A stretch of 64,000 bases of DNA from Calditrichia bacterium (GTDB taxonomy: Bacteria > Calditrichota > Calditrichia > RBG-13-44-9 > J075): contig JANQQU010000012.1 of the NCBI GenBank assembly GCA_028284905.1, positions 186,001-250,000 of the forward strand. The letters are read 5' to 3'. Made by a program: the position numbers and the translations under genes. The notes beneath the pieces are model-generated. The model saw nothing but the letters and a program-made list of their open reading frames with translations. It was not told where the DNA came from and did no database searches. Shown piece by piece: positions 45,630-55,149 of the stretch; position 1 is the first letter of the stretch, and each line of letters starts with the position of its first letter.

Positions 45630-47738
45630 ATGATTATAAGAAAAGAAAAGGAAATTGGCGGCCGTTTGCTGTCAATCGAGACCGGACGGGTAGCAAGACA
45701 GGCCAATGGGGCTGTTTTAGTTCAATATGGCGACACAATGGTGCTCGCTGTTGCTACCGCCGCCAAGAGTGCCAGGGAAGATATTGACTTTTTTCCACTG
45801 TCTGTGGAATATCAAGAAAAGGCATATGCCGCTGGAAAAATACCCGGAGGCTTTTTTAAGCGTGAAGGACGCCCCGGCGCCTGGGAGATACTCAGTGCCC
45901 GTTTAATCGACCGTCCTATCCGCCCCCTCTTTCCAAAAACATTCCGTAATGAAACCCAAATTGCAGTATTTGTTATTTCCAGCGACAAGGAAAACCCGGC
46001 AGATGTTCTCGGTGGCGTAGGTGCCTCTGCGGCGTTGAGCGTGTCGGATATTCCTTTCGAGGGACCGATTGCTTCCGTTCGCGTTGGCCGTATCGATGAT
46101 GAGTTTGTTCTCAATCCGACTATTGCCCAGCTCGAGGAAACAGATATCAACCTGATTGTTGCGGGTACCTACGACTCGATTTTAATGGTCGAAGGTGAGT
46201 CTCACGAGATCAGCGAAGAAGAGATGTTGGAAGCGCTGAAGTTTGGTCATGAGGCGATTCGGCAGCTTATCGAACTGCAGAATGAAATCGTTGCAGAATT
46301 AAGCATCGAAAAGATGGAAGTTGTTGAACCGGAACTCCCGGAAGGATTGGCCGAAAAAGTCGAATCCATTGCGCGGGACCGGGTACTGGAAAGTATTAAA
46401 ATTCAGGAAAAGAAAGCGCGTAACGAAGCGCTAGGCGAAATTCGCACCGAGTTGATGGAAACGCTTGGTGAGGACGAAGCATATGAAGACCATCTCAAAC
46501 TTGCCAAGGAGTTATTTCAGAAGATTGAGAAGAAAGAAGTTCGTAGCATGATTCTCAACGATGGTGTTCGTCTGGATGGCCGTGGTATGGATGATATTCG
46601 CGATATTAGTTGTGAAGTATCCTTCCTGCCGCGTACTCACGGATCTTCGCTGTTTACCCGTGGACAAACCCAAAGTTTGGGAACCACAACCCTCGGTACA
46701 AAAAATGATGAGCAGATTATCGATTCGTTGGAATCTGATTCGAAAAAGAGCTACATGCTCCATTACAACTTTCCAGGATTCAGTGTTGGTGAAGCCAAGC
46801 CGTTCCGCGGCACCAGCCGCCGGGAAATTGGGCATGGCGATCTTGCCGAGCGCGCATTGATTCCGGTATTACCTTCGGAAGAAAACTTCCCTTATACTAT
46901 TCGGATCGTTTCTGAAATTCTCGAATCCAATGGTTCTTCTTCAATGGCAACGGTTTGCTCCGGTTCGCTTAGTTTGATGGACGCTGGCGTGCCGATTAAA
47001 TCCCACGTTGCCGGTATAGCCATGGGATTGATTATGGAAGAAAATGATGTTCGCGTGCTTACCGATATCCTCGGTGATGAAGACTTTCTTGGCGATATGG
47101 ACTTTAAAGTTGCCGGCACCCGTGATGGTATCACCGCTTTTCAGATGGACATTAAGATCGGCGGTTTGACTTTCGAAATTATGGAAGAAGCGCTGGAGAA
47201 AGCCCGCAATGCACGACTGAAAATCCTCGATGTTATGGAAGAGAGCATTGATCGTCCGCGTGCGGAAATTTCCCAGTATGCACCGCGTATTCTTACGCTG
47301 ATGATTCCGGTCGAAAAAATTGGCGCGGTGATTGGCCCCAGTGGTAAAAACATCCGCGGTATTATCGAACAAACCGGCGCCAAGATCGATATCGACGATT
47401 CCGGTCTGGTTGTTATCTCCGCAGTTGATGTCACTGCTGCCGAGAGCGCGCTGGACATGGTTCGTTCCATGGTTGTTGAGCCGGAAGTTGGTAAAGTATA
47501 CAAGAGTACCGTTAAGAAGATTATGGATTTTGGTGCTTTTGTTGAATTCCTGCCCGGTAAGGAAGGCCTAGTGCATATCTCGCAATTAAGCGACAAGCGC
47601 ACGGAGAAAGTCTCTGATGTGGTTAGTGCTGGCGATACGATGTATGTCGTTTTAAGTAAGATCGACAAAGAAGGTCGCTATAACCTGAGCCACAAGGAAT
47701 ACCTCTTCCTGGAACGTAAGAAAAATAACGACGCTTAA
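45630..47738 (+). CDS. pnp: Polynucleotide phosphorylase
   Basis: 702 residues, full length. Two RNase PH domains (~5-140 and ~310-545) flank the alpha-helical linker. The active-site block GHGDLAERAL and the catalytic region GDEDFLGDMDFKVAGT are present. A KH domain (~555-615; KIGAVIGPSGKNIRGII) and an S1 domain (~620-695; DFGAFVEFLPGKEGLVHISQL) follow. It degrades RNA 3' to 5' with phosphate and can add tails. Last gene of the operon before a strong terminator. Confidence 0.98.
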   Translation: MIIRKEKEIGGRLLSIETGRVARQANGAVLVQYGDTMVLAVATAAKSAREDIDFFPLSVEYQEKAYAAGKIPGGFFKREGRPGAWEILSARLIDRPIRPLFPKTFRNETQIAVFVISSDKENPADVLGGVGASAALSVSDIPFEGPIASVRVGRIDDEFVLNPTIAQLEETDINLIVAGTYDSILMVEGESHEISEEEMLEALKFGHEAIRQLIELQNEIVAELSIEKMEVVEPELPEGLAEKVESIARDRVLESIKIQEKKARNEALGEIRTELMETLGEDEAYEDHLKLAKELFQKIEKKEVRSMILNDGVRLDGRGMDDIRDISCEVSFLPRTHGSSLFTRGQTQSLGTTTLGTKNDEQIIDSLESDSKKSYMLHYNFPGFSVGEAKPFRGTSRREIGHGDLAERALIPVLPSEENFPYTIRIVSEILESNGSSSMATVCSGSLSLMDAGVPIKSHVAGIAMGLIMEENDVRVLTDILGDEDFLGDMDFKVAGTRDGITAFQMDIKIGGLTFEIMEEALEKARNARLKILDVMEESIDRPRAEISQYAPRILTLMIPVEKIGAVIGPSGKNIRGIIEQTGAKIDIDDSGLVVISAVDVTAAESALDMVRSMVVEPEVGKVYKSTVKKIMDFGAFVEFLPGKEGLVHISQLSDKRTEKVSDVVSAGDTMYVVLSKIDKEGRYNLSHKEYLFLERKKNNDA

Positions 47739-47762
47739 GTCTTTGTTTAACATGATTTGATT

Positions 47763-47795
47763 AAAAACGGGAATCCCTTCGGATATCCCGTTTTT
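47763..47795 (+). terminator. Intrinsic terminator of the pnp operon
   Basis: AAAAACGGGA (47763-47772) pairs perfectly with TCCCGTTTTT (47786-47795), with CTTCGG-type loop sequence between. It lies 25 nt after the pnp stop and before the bioY start. Confidence 0.92.
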
Positions 47796-47810
47796 AGTTT
47801 AAGGATAACA

Positions 47811-48401
47811 ATGGAAAAGAAAACCTCCCTTCTTACCGCAAATTATGATTCCCATTTGGATAGTTTACGTAACGGTCGACTTCGTTGGACAGTGCAATTG
47901 AGAACAATTTTATTCTTTGCAGTATTAACAATTGCCGGGGCAAAAATCCAATTTCCAATTTGGGAAATCCCCTTTACCTTACAAACCCTGGCCGTTTATG
48001 GCAGTGGCCTCTTTCTTGGCGCAGCCCGTGGGTTTCTCGCTCAAATTTGTTATCTGGCAATCGGGTTATTTTTTCCTGTAACCGCCGGTGATGGCAGCGG
48101 CTGGGAGTTCATGACTTCCCGGGTATCCAGCGGCTATTTATTAGCTTTTCCATCCGTTGCAGCACTTGTCGGTTTTTGCTCCGAGCGCTGGAATTCCTTT
48201 CCGGGGAGTATGCTGGCAGCACAGATGGGCTCCTTTTTGTTGTTTTTCTGTGGCGTTGGCTGGTTATATGCCGCATTGGATAATTACTTTATTTCCCAGG
48301 CTGTCTATGATGGTTGGATAAAATTTATTCCCTTTGACTTGATTAAAATCGTACTAATTTCCGGCATCTATTATTCACTCCGGAAATACTATCGCAAATA
48401 G
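47811..48401 (+). CDS. bioY: BioY family biotin transporter component
   Basis: 196 residues from the ATG at 47811 (AAGGAT just upstream); an upstream TTG frame would read through the pnp terminator. Six membrane segments; IQFPIWEIPFTLQTLAVYGSGLFLGAARGFLAQICYLAIGLFFPV is the BioY signature region, and FDLIKIVLISGIYYSLRKYY ends it. As the substrate-binding S component of an energy-coupling factor transporter it imports biotin; no bioMN genes are adjacent. It may work alone or with a shared module. Confidence 0.88.
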   Translation: MEKKTSLLTANYDSHLDSLRNGRLRWTVQLRTILFFAVLTIAGAKIQFPIWEIPFTLQTLAVYGSGLFLGAARGFLAQICYLAIGLFFPVTAGDGSGWEFMTSRVSSGYLLAFPSVAALVGFCSERWNSFPGSMLAAQMGSFLLFFCGVGWLYAALDNYFISQAVYDGWIKFIPFDLIKIVLISGIYYSLRKYYRK

Positions 48402-48425
48402 CCGGCATATGAAGGTCTGAGAAAT

Positions 48426-49208
48426 ATGGTATCTTCCCGAATTATCGGTGACCCATCTTTGCCATCAATTCTTTTCCTTCATGGATTTATGGGCAGTGGT
48501 GAAGATTGGATGCAAATTGCATTGCGCTTGCAGTCTTCATTTTGCAGCATATTAATTGATTTGCCTGGCCATGGGAATGCGAGTTCTGCAGCATATGATC
48601 AATCTTGGGGAATGCAGGAAACCTCTCAGGCAATAATAGCCGAATTACAGCGTATTAATGTGAAACATTGTTACCTGGTCGGTTATTCGATGGGGGGGCG
48701 AATTGCACTCCATCTAACTTTAAATTACCCGGAATTTTTTAAACAAACGATACTGGAATCTGCTTCCCCGGGCTTAGCGACTGCGGAGGAACAAAAAGCA
48801 CGCATCAAAAAGGATGCAACGCTTGCCCGGCGCCTGCTAAAGGAAGATTACAGCGAATTCCTGGAATGGTGGTATCAAATACCGTTGTTTCAGGGAATCT
48901 CCGAACATTCCGATTATCCAGCGATGATGGAACGAAGATTGAAGAACAATCCGGCGAATTTGGCTAAATCACTAGCCGATATCGGTACCGGCAGTCAGCC
49001 CTCTCTGTGGGAAAAACTTAGGGATAATTCCACTCCAATTCTGCTGATAAGCGGTGAAAAAGATATGAAATTTCAAGTGATTGCTGAACGCATGGTTCAT
49101 TCCGGGAGACGGATTTCCCGAACAGTGATACCGGGCTGTGGGCACAACTGTCACTTTGAGCAACCTAAGGCATTTTGCAGGATTCTGATGGATTCTTTCA
49201 CGGAATAG
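48426..49208 (+). CDS. menH: Alpha/beta hydrolase, MenH-like
   Basis: 260 residues. PSILFLHGFMGSGEDWMQIA, IDLPGHGNAS, LVGYSMGGRIALHL (nucleophile Ser88), LLISGEKDMKF (acid) and GCGHNCHFEQP (His) form the triad pattern of SHCHC synthase MenH. MenH eliminates pyruvate from SEPHCHC in menaquinone synthesis. The neighbouring menB supports the assignment; other alpha/beta hydrolases of this size cannot be excluded. It is 24 nt after bioY. Confidence 0.8.
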   Translation: MVSSRIIGDPSLPSILFLHGFMGSGEDWMQIALRLQSSFCSILIDLPGHGNASSAAYDQSWGMQETSQAIIAELQRINVKHCYLVGYSMGGRIALHLTLNYPEFFKQTILESASPGLATAEEQKARIKKDATLARRLLKEDYSEFLEWWYQIPLFQGISEHSDYPAMMERRLKNNPANLAKSLADIGTGSQPSLWEKLRDNSTPILLISGEKDMKFQVIAERMVHSGRRISRTVIPGCGHNCHFEQPKAFCRILMDSFTE

Positions 49209-49416
49209 AGAAAAATATAAAAATTCTTCGATCTGCAAAAAAACTTGATATATTTTCAACTTCACCGGTAAAGTTCATTTCGGTGAAGCTGCTTCGAAAA
49301 TGGCCCGGGAATAACCGAGGATAAAATAAAGAAGCTGAAAATTTGTCTTTAAATAAATACCGGGGCTCAAAAAAGCCTGCCGGTTAGCGATAAATTAGTA
49401 TACGGAGGAAGAACCT

Positions 49417-50241
49417 ATGAGTGTTGTAGAATGGCATGCCGCAGACGGATATACCGATATTCGCTATGAAAAATGTGAAGAGGGTATTGCAAAGATAACG
49501 ATTAATCGTCCGGAAGTGCGAAATGCATTTCGTCCATTAACGGTAAAAGAAATGATTCATGCCCTGTCGGATGCGCGCGATGATGCCAATGTTGGTGTCA
49601 TTATTCTCACCGGTGAAGGTGAAAAAGCTTTCTGTTCCGGCGGAGATCAGCGTGTGCGTGGTGATGCCGGTTATGTGGATGACGGCGGCGTTCATCGCCT
49701 GAATGTTCTCGATTTTCAGCGCCAGATCCGCACCTGTCCTAAGCCGATCATCGCGATGGTTGCTGGTTACGCAATCGGCGGTGGTCATGTATTGCACATG
49801 ATGTGCGATCTGACAATCGCAGCAGATAACGCTATCTTTGGCCAGACTGGCCCGAAGGTTGGCTCTTTTGATGGTGGCTATGGCGCCGCTTATATGGCCC
49901 GTATGGTTGGCCAGAAAAAAGCGCGGGAAATCTGGTTCCTGTGCCGGCAGTATAATGCTCAGCAGGCAATGGATATGGGCATGGTAAATACTGTCGTGCC
50001 TTATGCCGATCTGGAAGCAGAAACAGTTCAGTGGTGCCGGGAAATTCTGGCAAACTCCCCGATTGCGATTCGTTGCCTGAAGGCAGCTTTAAATGCGGAT
50101 TGCGATGGACAGGCAGGATTACAGGAACTGGCCGGAAATGCCACGATGTTATTTTACATGACTGAAGAAGGACAGGAAGGGAAGAAAGCTTTTCTGGAAA
50201 AGCGTAAACCGAATTTCCGGAAGTTTACCCGTCGTCCATAA
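49417..50241 (+). CDS. menB: 1,4-dihydroxy-2-naphthoyl-CoA synthase
   Basis: 274 residues. Begins with the MenB-type [57 protein letters not shown] and the diagnostic [16 protein letters not shown] with a C-terminal FLEKRKPNF are MenB hallmarks that separate it from enoyl-CoA hydratases. It closes the naphthoate ring in menaquinone synthesis, implying a menaquinone-based respiratory chain. GGAGGA lies 7 nt upstream. It is 208 nt after menH and followed by a strong terminator. Confidence 0.95.
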   Translation: MSVVEWHAADGYTDIRYEKCEEGIAKITINRPEVRNAFRPLTVKEMIHALSDARDDANVGVIILTGEGEKAFCSGGDQRVRGDAGYVDDGGVHRLNVLDFQRQIRTCPKPIIAMVAGYAIGGGHVLHMMCDLTIAADNAIFGQTGPKVGSFDGGYGAAYMARMVGQKKAREIWFLCRQYNAQQAMDMGMVNTVVPYADLEAETVQWCREILANSPIAIRCLKAALNADCDGQAGLQELAGNATMLFYMTEEGQEGKKAFLEKRKPNFRKFTRRP

Positions 50242-50270
50242 GTTCAGTCTTCCTGCTGAATTAAAATATT

Positions 50271-50308
50271 ATTGCCGGTATGTCATTAGGAATACCGGCA
50301 ATTTTTTT
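50271..50308. terminator. Intrinsic terminator after menB, shared with a convergent gene
   Basis: ATTGCCGGTAT (50271-50281) pairs with ATACCGGCAAT (50292-50302), then a run of T. The stop codon of the convergent barrel gene lies at its right edge. Confidence 0.9.
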
Positions 50309-51179
50309 ACCAACGGTAATAAACACCAAGCGTATTCGCCGGAGATTTTGCTACCAGGTTTCCGGAAGACGCACCAAATCCGGAGATATTTATCCCCACC
50401 TGTTCCGTGATACTCAAAATGAACTTAATGCCAAAAGCAAAATATTCCTGATTATCCGGGTAGAGTCCGGTCTGCTCACTGTTTTCATTATCCGCAGTGC
50501 CATCATTCAACGATTGACGAACGTCCAAGACACCAATGACCCAGAGGCGATCAAAGAATGAGCGGCCAGCTTCGCCCTGTAAAAGGAGTTCATTGCTGTA
50601 ATTGTTTGTGCGAAAACGGACCCCGGCATCGGCGAAAATATAGGATTTTTCAAAGCTTTTACCGAGGATAACTGCCGGATAAAATCCCCAGGCATCAATA
50701 CCGCTGCGCAGACCTGTTGCGACATCGCTATCATGCACATTCGTTTCCAGTTTGAAACGGCCGGACAGCTTAAGGTTGCCGCTCATCAGTGGACGTAAAA
50801 TTCCCAGACTTATGTTACCGAGCCCGTTTAAAGTACCGGCTGCCAATACATTATCGCCAAAATCCCGGGTATTAAATACTTCCGGATGGGTTTCGGTGAC
50901 TTTGTAAGGTAATTCGCCGATCAGGGTTAATTCATCAGTGAGTCCGTACTCCAGGTAGCCGGAGAGGGTAACATCAGAGACTTCCCGTTTCAGGTTTAGC
51001 GTGTTGTCGGTAGCAGTATTGCTGTAAAGTGAGCGGTATTTGGGAATAAACGTATAAGCCGCCTGAAAATAACCGCTCCCTTTCTTTTGCGTCCATGGCC
51101 CACCGGCGAAAACCGGTATTGAAATAATTGCAATGCCGATGATCGCCAAAACGGATGTAAATATTTTTGTATGCTTCAT
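50307..51179 (-). CDS. Outer-membrane beta-barrel protein
   Basis: 290 residues. A signal peptide (~1-25, VLAIIGIAIISIPVFAG) precedes GPWTQKKGSGYFQAAYTFIPKYRSLY and many alternating amphipathic strands (LSGYLEYGLTDELTLIGELPY, NISLGILRPLM, FKLETNV, YIFADAGVRFRT). The chain ends in VYYRW, an aromatic C-terminus typical of barrels. About 10-12 strands can be estimated. Function unknown; it could be a porin-like or transport-associated barrel. It is transcribed toward menB and follows the DoxX-like gene by 50 nt. Confidence 0.78.
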   Translation of the reverse strand: MKHTKIFTSVLAIIGIAIISIPVFAGGPWTQKKGSGYFQAAYTFIPKYRSLYSNTATDNTLNLKREVSDVTLSGYLEYGLTDELTLIGELPYKVTETHPEVFNTRDFGDNVLAAGTLNGLGNISLGILRPLMSGNLKLSGRFKLETNVHDSDVATGLRSGIDAWGFYPAVILGKSFEKSYIFADAGVRFRTNNYSNELLLQGEAGRSFFDRLWVIGVLDVRQSLNDGTADNENSEQTGLYPDNQEYFAFGIKFILSITEQVGINISGFGASSGNLVAKSPANTLGVYYRW

Positions 51180-51229
51180 AACTACAATTTGCCTTTTTTC
51201 TGAATGAAATTGTGCTTGTTTAAGATTAC

Positions 51230-51637
51230 TTATCTATTGCCAATAATCGGTAGTTTATCCCGATGCATGTATATCAGGGTTACTGCGCAAAGGAAGGTAA
51301 CAACCGCCAGGGCGAAGAGCGCTCCACCATCGTGAACGCCAGCAGCACCGAGATCGATGCCGAGCACTGTTAAATGGCTAAATATTGCACCTGCCATCGT
51401 GCCGACAGTTAATACCGCGCCATAAGCAACAGTGTTTGGTGCGATAAGTAATGCCGCAGCAATCAGCTCGATAATACCGGAGCCGATCCGTCCCCAGGGT
51501 TCTGCGCCCAGTGTCGAGAAAATTTTAATCGACTCTTCTGCGCCGGAAAATTTGAAGAACAGCGTTTGCAACATAATAATTGCTGCAACCACTTGCAGAA
51601 TTCTGCTAATCCATATTTGCTTGCCGGATAATGCCAT
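51230..51637 (-). CDS. DoxX-like membrane protein
   Basis: 135 residues, four membrane segments (ILQVVAAIIMLQTLFFKFSG; IIELIAAALLIAPNTVAYGAVL; GTMAGAIFSHLTVLGI; GGALFALAVVTFLCAVTLIYM). The FKFSGAEES and GIIELIAAALLI patterns fit the DoxX-like family. The role is not known; some relatives act in quinone or sulfur metabolism. GGAGG 8 nt upstream of the ATG. Confidence 0.82.
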   Translation of the reverse strand: MALSGKQIWISRILQVVAAIIMLQTLFFKFSGAEESIKIFSTLGAEPWGRIGSGIIELIAAALLIAPNTVAYGAVLTVGTMAGAIFSHLTVLGIDLGAAGVHDGGALFALAVVTFLCAVTLIYMHRDKLPIIGNR

Positions 51638-51702
51638 TTTTATGCCTCCATTTTTTATATGTGCCTGTTTGAGTTTACTAAGTGTTTATAAATTCTGAAA
51701 GT

Positions 51703-54315
51703 TTAAACTGGTTCGCGTTGAATAATGGTCTTCAATAAAGTAATCACCGGGGTGGTGGAATGGCCTTGCAGACTGTTCTGCTGCCCGATCTCAAATGCAA
51801 TTTCCCACTGCCGCCATAGAACCTTATAGGCTTCCCATAAACTGTTTTTCGGGTCGTAAATGTGCGTCGCTTCCGAAGTGACACCATTTAACTCAACAAT
51901 CTTGAAATTCTTGCCGTTACGAAAATCTTCCAAAGAGGAGGTGCGAATGTCAAAACGGCCGAAATAAAATCCTGGATATTTTTTGGCAATTTTTTCGATG
52001 GCTACGGTTAGTGCCGGGGTTCGGATCTCCATGCCATCCAAAAAGATTGCACCTCGGCTATGGGTGCCGATATTTACCAATGGAATATCTTCTCCGTCCG
52101 CCGGTATGTCAAAAAGATGGTCAGCATGCTTTTGCAGATGGAAGCGCGCCATACAAACCGCCCGAGGATGATCGAGGATTAATTGCTCCAGAGTATCTTT
52201 ACCATTCCCGGTCAGGTGCAGAAACTGTTTGTCAGTAATCGAGTAAATACTGCCGGTCTTCTGGTTAGGGTAACGATAGTAAAATATACCATACTCCACG
52301 CCGGGTACATAAGCCTGGACAATCACCGGTAAAGTAGCATTTGCCAGATAGGTTTTTACATCCGCTTCAGAGCTCGCGAAAGAAACGCCGCTACCACGTT
52401 CTCCCTGGTCCGGTTTGAGAACGATGGGAAAATTTAGTTGGGCTTCAGTCATAAAGTTCTGCACTCCCCGGCACTTTTCATCCAAAGGTAAATTCGGTGG
52501 AATCAGATGAAATGCAGCGACAAAATCCGGACTACTTTGCAACCCTCGCAGTATCGCCGATTTGGATTCCCCAACGACGCCGCCATCCGGTATCGCCGGA
52601 TTTGCTGCAGTGAATAAGGTGAAAGCACGATGGCGTAAGCCTAGAAATAAAACATATATCACTACCGGAATGTAAAATATCTGCAACGGCCAGAATTCCC
52701 AATGTCGCAGCCGTAAATAACTAGAGTAAAGTAATCGCCGTCCCCGATAGGTAAAGAGCGGGACGATCAGCTTTAATATCAACCAAATAAAGAGTATCAG
52801 GGACAACAACACCCAAAGCGCGTATTGTTGAAAAGCCTCATAGTAGTCGAGCAGTTGTTGCCCAATGAGCATTGCCAGGCCGACCAACAACGGCGTCCAA
52901 AGGGCGGCAGCGAGAACGAAATAGAAGGTAAACATCCAGAAGCCTGCCTCCAAGGCACCGGCAGCGAAATAAGTCGGCAAGCGACTGCCAGGTAAAAAGC
53001 GACTGGCCAGAATAATCGCCGGTCCTTTGGACTGAAACCAGCGACGGGAGCGGAGGACATCTTCTCCCTTGATCATCCATTTTAACGGCGGATATTTCAG
53101 GGCGGATTTTCCAAAAGCTTTCCCTACCAGATATAGCAGCATATCCCCGACAAATATCCCCAGAAAGGAGGCAAAAACGGCTGGCCAAAAACCAATAATG
53201 CCCCGGGCCGCCATTAATCCGGCGCCAATGCAGGCAAGATCTTCGCTAATAAAAGTGGCGAGTGCGATAAGGATAATGAAAACGAACAGCGTGATGCCTT
53301 CAGCCTTTTTCACTTCTCGTGCGGTGAGCGGCCTGGCAGCGTCAGCAATGCGCTCGGCTGCTGCATTGATCCTGGTGATCGCTATTCCCGAATCTGCTCT
53401 AGCAACAAAGCTATGAATCAATGGGGAAATTATGCGGGTTTTTCCCATAACAAGGCCATGCCCGCCACTCGGATGGATATAAATTTCACTCTGGGGAACA
53501 ATCCGATGATGCTCCCGGGCGGCGGCGATTGGTACCAGCGCATCATCTATTCCGTGGATGATCAGCATCGGTTTTTTATATCTTTTCAGTATGTCCCGAA
53601 TGGGGCGTTGATCGGTATCGTAAAAGCTGCGAGCGTAAGGAATATTTAGCGGGAAATGGTCGAATAGCCCAAAGTGGGGTGTCGCCTCATGGAATAACCA
53701 GATGAGGGCCAGCTGCCCTCCATGAACGGCATGGTTGAGATGGTAATCGCCCAGTAATTCAAATTCTTGTACGCCAATTGCCGATACCATCGATATGGAT
53801 TGAATGCGATCCGGCGCTATTTCTGCCATGTAGGGCGCAACGCCTCCACCCAGGCTGTATGCAACAAGATGCACCTTCTCAATCTGCAAAGCATCCATAA
53901 ACTGCAACATGTATTTTGCGACTGTTTTTACAGAATAATCTCCCTCAGGTTTGCCTGAGGCACGATAGCCGGGATAATCCGGCGCCAATACCCGGGCTTC
54001 GCCGGAGAGGGAATTGATGAACCGTCCGAGCATTTCCGTACCGACCGGGCTGCCATGGAGTATTAGCAAAGTTGGCGGAGTAGGATCATCACCCTGGTAT
54101 TCATCATAATAGGAAATTGAATTTGTTTTTTCCGGAGCTGCGCCCGCATCAGATTGCGCAAGGGAGACAACTTTTTGCCCTTCGCCGGGGAGATATTCCA
54201 TCGGTTGAATATATCGGTAAAGGTGAGAGAGGAATAGCAAGCCGATATAAAGGAAAAAAATATTCCGCCAGGTTAATATGCCTTTTTTAGGTCTGCCGGA
54301 TTTATTGCTCATCAA
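51703..54315 (-). CDS. Three-part fusion: alpha/beta hydrolase, DedA membrane domain, ATP-grasp
   Basis: 870 residues with three recognisable parts. A membrane anchor lies at ~18-34. The alpha/beta hydrolase spans ~65-305: LLILHGSP, Ser154 in VAYSLGGG, Asp257/258 in IIHGIDDALV, His286 in SGGHGL. The DedA/VTT domain at ~340-515 has SEDLACIGAGLMAARGIIG, FLGIFVGDMLLYLVGKAFG and SRFLPGSRLPTYFAAGA. The ATP-grasp ligase part at ~530-850 has RLRHWEFWPLQIFYIPVVIYVLF, FTAANPAIPDGGVVGESKS, the loop KPDQGERGSGVSFA and KIVELNGVTSEATHIYD. The parts suggest making or processing a lipid-linked or membrane-delivered acyl/peptide compound, but the substrate is unknown. It overlaps the NRDE gene by 14 nt. Confidence 0.85.
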   Translation of the reverse strand: MMSNKSGRPKKGILTWRNIFFLYIGLLFLSHLYRYIQPMEYLPGEGQKVVSLAQSDAGAAPEKTNSISYYDEYQGDDPTPPTLLILHGSPVGTEMLGRFINSLSGEARVLAPDYPGYRASGKPEGDYSVKTVAKYMLQFMDALQIEKVHLVAYSLGGGVAPYMAEIAPDRIQSISMVSAIGVQEFELLGDYHLNHAVHGGQLALIWLFHEATPHFGLFDHFPLNIPYARSFYDTDQRPIRDILKRYKKPMLIIHGIDDALVPIAAAREHHRIVPQSEIYIHPSGGHGLVMGKTRIISPLIHSFVARADSGIAITRINAAAERIADAARPLTAREVKKAEGITLFVFIILIALATFISEDLACIGAGLMAARGIIGFWPAVFASFLGIFVGDMLLYLVGKAFGKSALKYPPLKWMIKGEDVLRSRRWFQSKGPAIILASRFLPGSRLPTYFAAGALEAGFWMFTFYFVLAAALWTPLLVGLAMLIGQQLLDYYEAFQQYALWVLLSLILFIWLILKLIVPLFTYRGRRLLYSSYLRLRHWEFWPLQIFYIPVVIYVLFLGLRHRAFTLFTAANPAIPDGGVVGESKSAILRGLQSSPDFVAAFHLIPPNLPLDEKCRGVQNFMTEAQLNFPIVLKPDQGERGSGVSFASSEADVKTYLANATLPVIVQAYVPGVEYGIFYYRYPNQKTGSIYSITDKQFLHLTGNGKDTLEQLILDHPRAVCMARFHLQKHADHLFDIPADGEDIPLVNIGTHSRGAIFLDGMEIRTPALTVAIEKIAKKYPGFYFGRFDIRTSSLEDFRNGKNFKIVELNGVTSEATHIYDPKNSLWEAYKVLWRQWEIAFEIGQQNSLQGHSTTPVITLLKTIIQREPV

Positions 54316-55048
54316 CCAGAGATCCTATGTATTGGCGAATAAGGGTGACCGGAGGATCCGCCGAAGTTGTGCAGGGCGATCCGGGAGTATAATGAAAAGC
54401 GACTTCATTCTCCCGGACAGCTATATGACTAAAGCTGACGGTTTGGGCATCGGAGCGATGCATACAAACTGAATATGCGCCCCTCTCAGGATTATGACTG
54501 GCATGAAAAGCGCGATATATTCCGGCTGAATCGAAGGGGGTAGCAGTAAGAAACTGCTGACGTCTACCATTAATAACTGTCTTTGGTTGGAAAGAAGATG
54601 ACGCCAGCGGTGGCCTGACATCGGCCGTTTGCAGATGTTCCGACTCACCATTCCAGGTCAGCGTTTTTAACGCTTCATCGGGCGCGAAAATTACCAGAAT
54701 AAACGGACGGAATTGTTGCCAGTTAAACATTTCAGTCCGTTGAATAACTTCCAGAGAAGATTGGCAGGACAGGAGAGATTTAACCAGCTGGCCACGGCTA
54801 ATGTAATCCTTACCATTGCTGTTGCTAAGGGGCGAACCCTGATAATAATTCAATAAACAAAGCGACATGCCATACTGGTTAACGCCAATCCAGGTGCCCC
54901 CGGCATCTTTGTCAATCGGGGCAATAAAGTGTGTGCCTTCGGCCTGGTGTATCGTCGGAGGGAGGGCAATTTGCCTTGTGCGTGATTCATCCCGATTAAA
55001 AAAAAGTTCGTAACCGTTTTCGTTATAAAACCAACTAACAGTACACAT
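54302..55048 (-). CDS. NRDE/TANGO2-family protein
   Basis: 248 residues. MCTVSWFYNENGYELFFNRDESRTR carries the family-naming NRDE motif; Cys2 and TWIGVNQYGMSLCLLNYY also fit the N-terminal-nucleophile hydrolase-like pattern of the family. Human TANGO2 affects lipid and haem metabolism; bacterial roles are unclear. The 14-nt overlap with the fusion gene downstream implies co-translation. Confidence 0.9.
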   Translation of the reverse strand: MCTVSWFYNENGYELFFNRDESRTRQIALPPTIHQAEGTHFIAPIDKDAGGTWIGVNQYGMSLCLLNYYQGSPLSNSNGKDYISRGQLVKSLLSCQSSLEVIQRTEMFNWQQFRPFILVIFAPDEALKTLTWNGESEHLQTADVRPPLASSSFQPKTVINGRRQQFLTATPFDSAGIYRAFHASHNPERGAYSVCMHRSDAQTVSFSHIAVRENEVAFHYTPGSPCTTSADPPVTLIRQYIGSLVDEQ

Positions 55049-55149
55049 TTTATTTGTATTGCTGCAGCATCGGCTAAAAACATATTGTTCGCCGCAGCTT
55101 AATCCTTTCTACATGCTCATTCATTTGGCATTTGAAATATCCGGAAAGA

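Noticed and set aside
47757-47810. TTG start upstream of BioY
   Set aside because: It would read through the pnp terminator; the ATG at 47811 has AAGGAT upstream.
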